From an uncultured Clostridia bacterium (lineage in GTDB: Bacteria; Bacillota; Clostridia; Christensenellales; Aristaeellaceae), in assembly GCA_946414315.1 (NCBI GenBank), contig CAMKNZ010000004.1, positions 51,698 through 115,697 of the forward strand: a stretch of 64,000 bases of DNA, given 5' to 3'. This document shows, one piece after another, positions 62,179 through 64,000 of this stretch. Each line of letters opens with the position of its first letter. Position 1 is the stretch's first letter. The position numbers were made by a program, and so were the translations under genes. Below the pieces are notes generated by a model. The model saw only the letters and a list, made by a program, of their open reading frames with translations, was not told where the DNA came from and searched no databases.

Positions 62179-63609
62179 TCACTCGCCTTCTTCCCCGTTC
62201 CAGCAATATGTGCACAGCTCACACGGATCAATGCCAATGGCCTTAATGACACCTTCCAGCGTCTGGAACTCCAGGGAGGCGAAATTGAACTTCTTGCAGA
62301 TGCAGTCCCGCAGGCTCTTGCCCCGTTCGGTGCTTCCGTCCGCATACTCGTCGATGTGCTTGAAGCCTTCCTCCCCTTCCAGCTCCAGGATCACCCGGCG
62401 GGCGATCAGCTCCAGGTCGCTGTTGGAGCGGGAGAAGTTCAGGTATTTGCAGGCGTACATGATCGGCGGGCAGGCGCTGCGCATATGCACGGACTTGGCG
62501 CCGCTCTCATACAGGAACTCGACCGTCTCCCGCAGCTGGGTGCCGCGGACGATGGAGTCGTCGACAAACAGCAGGTTCTTGTCCTTGATCAGGGCGTTCA
62601 CGGGGATCTGCTTCATCTTGGCGATCTTGTCCCGGTCCGTCTGGTTGGCCGGCATGAAGCTGCGGCTCCAGGTGGGGGTGTACTTGATGAAGGCCCGGGC
62701 AAAGGGCGTTCCGCTGCGGTTGGCATAGCCGATGGCGTGGGGCGTTCCGGAATCCGGCACGCCGCCGATGTAGTCGATCGGATCGTCCCGGCCGGCCGCC
62801 TTGTCGTTGTCCGCCATGATCGCGCCGTTGCGGTAGCGCATCTCTTCGACGTTGACGCCTTCGTAGCAGGAGGTCGGATAGCCGTAATAGCTCCACAGGA
62901 AGGAGCAGATCTTCTTTTTCTTTCCCGGCGCCACCAGCTGGGTCATCTTCGTGGGGGTCAGTTCCACGATCTCCCCGGGGCCCAGTTCGCACACGTCTTC
63001 ATAGCCGGTCTTGTGATAGGCGAAGGACTCGAACGCCACGGCGTAGCTGTCCTCCCGCTTGCCGACGGACACCGGCAGCCGGCCCATGCGGTCCCGGGCC
63101 GCGATGATGGATCCCTTGTCCGTCAGGATCAGGATCGAGGCGGTGCCGACGATGGACTTCTGGGCGAAGCGGATACCCTCGGCAAAGTTGCTCTTCTGGT
63201 TGATCAGGGCGCTGAGCAGCTCCGTCTGGTTGATCCTGCCGCCGGTCATGGAGTCGAAATGGCCGCCGCTGAAGCTCAGGTACTGGTCGATCAGCTCTTC
63301 CGCGTTGTTGATCACGCCGGTCATGCAGATCGCGTAGGTGCCCAGGTTGGACCGGATCAGCAGGGGCTGGGGATCCGCGTCGGAAATGCAGCCGATGGCG
63401 GAAGTGCCGCGCATCTCTTCAAAGATATGTTCAAACTTCGTCCGGAAGGGCGCGTTGCAGATGTTGTGGATCTTCCGCTGCAGGCCGATCTCCTCGTCCC
63501 ATGCGGCCATGCCGGCCCGGCGGGTGCCCAGGTGGCTGTGATAGTCAACGCCGAAAAACACGTCCAGCATGCAGTCCTGGTTGGATACGATACCGAAAAA
63601 ACCACCCAT
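62179..63609 (-). CDS. purF: Amidophosphoribosyltransferase-like protein lacking the N-terminal Cys
   Basis: A 476-residue PurF homologue, the committed step from PRPP to phosphoribosylamine. The PRPP motif LLFVDDSIVRGTQL is intact, and cysteines in CSFLW, RSACPPIMYAC and CELCTYC fit the iron-sulfur ligands of the Bacillus enzyme. However, the protein begins MGGFFGIVS where glutaminase-active PurF has Cys-Gly after processing; the first Cys is residue 13. An in-frame stop lies two codons before the ATG, and AAGGAGA supports this start. Glutamine use is therefore doubtful; ammonia is possible. Confidence 0.9.
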   Translation of the reverse strand: MGGFFGIVSNQDCMLDVFFGVDYHSHLGTRRAGMAAWDEEIGLQRKIHNICNAPFRTKFEHIFEEMRGTSAIGCISDADPQPLLIRSNLGTYAICMTGVINNAEELIDQYLSFSGGHFDSMTGGRINQTELLSALINQKSNFAEGIRFAQKSIVGTASILILTDKGSIIAARDRMGRLPVSVGKREDSYAVAFESFAYHKTGYEDVCELGPGEIVELTPTKMTQLVAPGKKKKICSFLWSYYGYPTSCYEGVNVEEMRYRNGAIMADNDKAAGRDDPIDYIGGVPDSGTPHAIGYANRSGTPFARAFIKYTPTWSRSFMPANQTDRDKIAKMKQIPVNALIKDKNLLFVDDSIVRGTQLRETVEFLYESGAKSVHMRSACPPIMYACKYLNFSRSNSDLELIARRVILELEGEEGFKHIDEYADGSTERGKSLRDCICKKFNFASLEFQTLEGVIKAIGIDPCELCTYCWNGEEGE

Positions 63610-63623
63610 GGTTCAATTCTCCT

Positions 63624-64000
63624 TCATTGCAGTCTTTCAAGGATGCCGGCGTCCTTCGCCAGCACGGCTTCCGCGTCGGCCTTCCGCTTCGCGTCCAGTT
63701 TCGCGGCCAGGTCCGCATCCTCCACGGCCAGGATCTGCGCCGCCAGCAGCGCAGCGTTCGCTCCGCCGTTCACCGCCACGGTGGCCACCGGGATGCCCGT
63801 AGGCATCTGGACCGTGGAAAGGAGAGCGTCCAGACCTTCCAGGCAGGGGCCCTGGCACGGGATACCGATCACCGGCAGGGTCGTGTTCGCGGCGATGGCG
63901 CCGGCCAGATGGGCGGCCATGCCGGCCGCCGCGATCAGGGCGCCGAACCCGTTCTTCCGGGCATTCACAGCAAAAGCCCGGGCTTCTTCCGGCGTACGGT
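63624..64000 (-). CDS. purE: N5-carboxyaminoimidazole ribonucleotide mutase, C-terminal part
   Basis: The last 125 codons of PurE, entering from the right edge. [17 protein letters not shown] and the loop [17 protein letters not shown] with PVIGIPC are class I PurE motifs; the enzyme rearranges N5-CAIR to CAIR. The rest, including the SAHR region, lies beyond the window. It ends 14 bp before purF and is the most upstream visible gene of the purine operon. Confidence 0.93.
   Translation of the reverse strand, partial: RTPEEARAFAVNARKNGFGALIAAAGMAAHLAGAIAANTTLPVIGIPCQGPCLEGLDALLSTVQMPTGIPVATVAVNGGANAALLAAQILAVEDADLAAKLDAKRKADAEAVLAKDAGILERLQ

Overview
The window looks like a chromosomal segment of an anaerobic, G+C-rich member of the Clostridia (Bacillota), probably from a gut or rumen. 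This is inferred from gene families: a long pyrophosphate-dependent phosphofructokinase, formate-THF ligase, a LivJHMGF transporter, a FeoA-FeoB fusion, an ABC-F protein, a SpoIID-type protein, AGGAGG-type ribosome binding sites and TTGACA/TATAAT promoters. No rRNA, tRNA, CRISPR, phage or transposase gene was seen. The genome was not identified and G+C was judged by eye.

Layout. 0-4 kb (minus strand): the start of an anti-sigma-type ATPase, a STAS protein, a response regulator, azlD, azlC and a pyrimidine nucleoside phosphorylase. 4-8 kb: yebC, PPi-phosphofructokinase and purA. 8-20 kb (minus): secA, prfB, a DUF1461-type membrane protein, tsaD, a GGDEF cyclase, uvrA and an HD-GYP protein, which places a c-di-GMP synthase and a likely phosphodiesterase on either side of uvrA. 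20-27 kb: a CARDB-repeat surface protein diverging from livJHMGF. 27-31 kb: a zinc-ribbon membrane protein and the feoAB fusion with its small cysteine-rich partner. 31-48 kb: a carbohydrate region with an orphan solute-binding protein, a sugar isomerase, an ABC-F protein, GH1, two binding-protein/permease operons without an ATPase gene, GH3 and a MATE exporter. 48-51.5 kb (plus): a histidine phosphatase, rarA and a SpoIID/SH3 protein. 51.6-64 kb (minus): the purine operon purE-F-M-N-O-H'-D-L-fhs, entering from beyond the right edge.

The purine operon encodes most steps from PRPP to IMP. Its last two steps use separate formyltransferase and PurO-type cyclohydrolase proteins instead of a fused PurH, and fhs supplies formyl-THF. 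Its PurF lacks the usual N-terminal catalytic cysteine.

The most unusual signal is a dispersed structured repeat sitting at the 3' ends of genes: two tandem 100-bp copies after yebC, one after tsaD, a 5' half after the formyltransferase gene and a 3' remnant after prfB. Each hairpin has two stacked stems separated by a 3-nt bulge on one side. The stem sequences differ between copies but pairing is kept. A second, unrelated heptanucleotide repeat supplies the secA stop codon.
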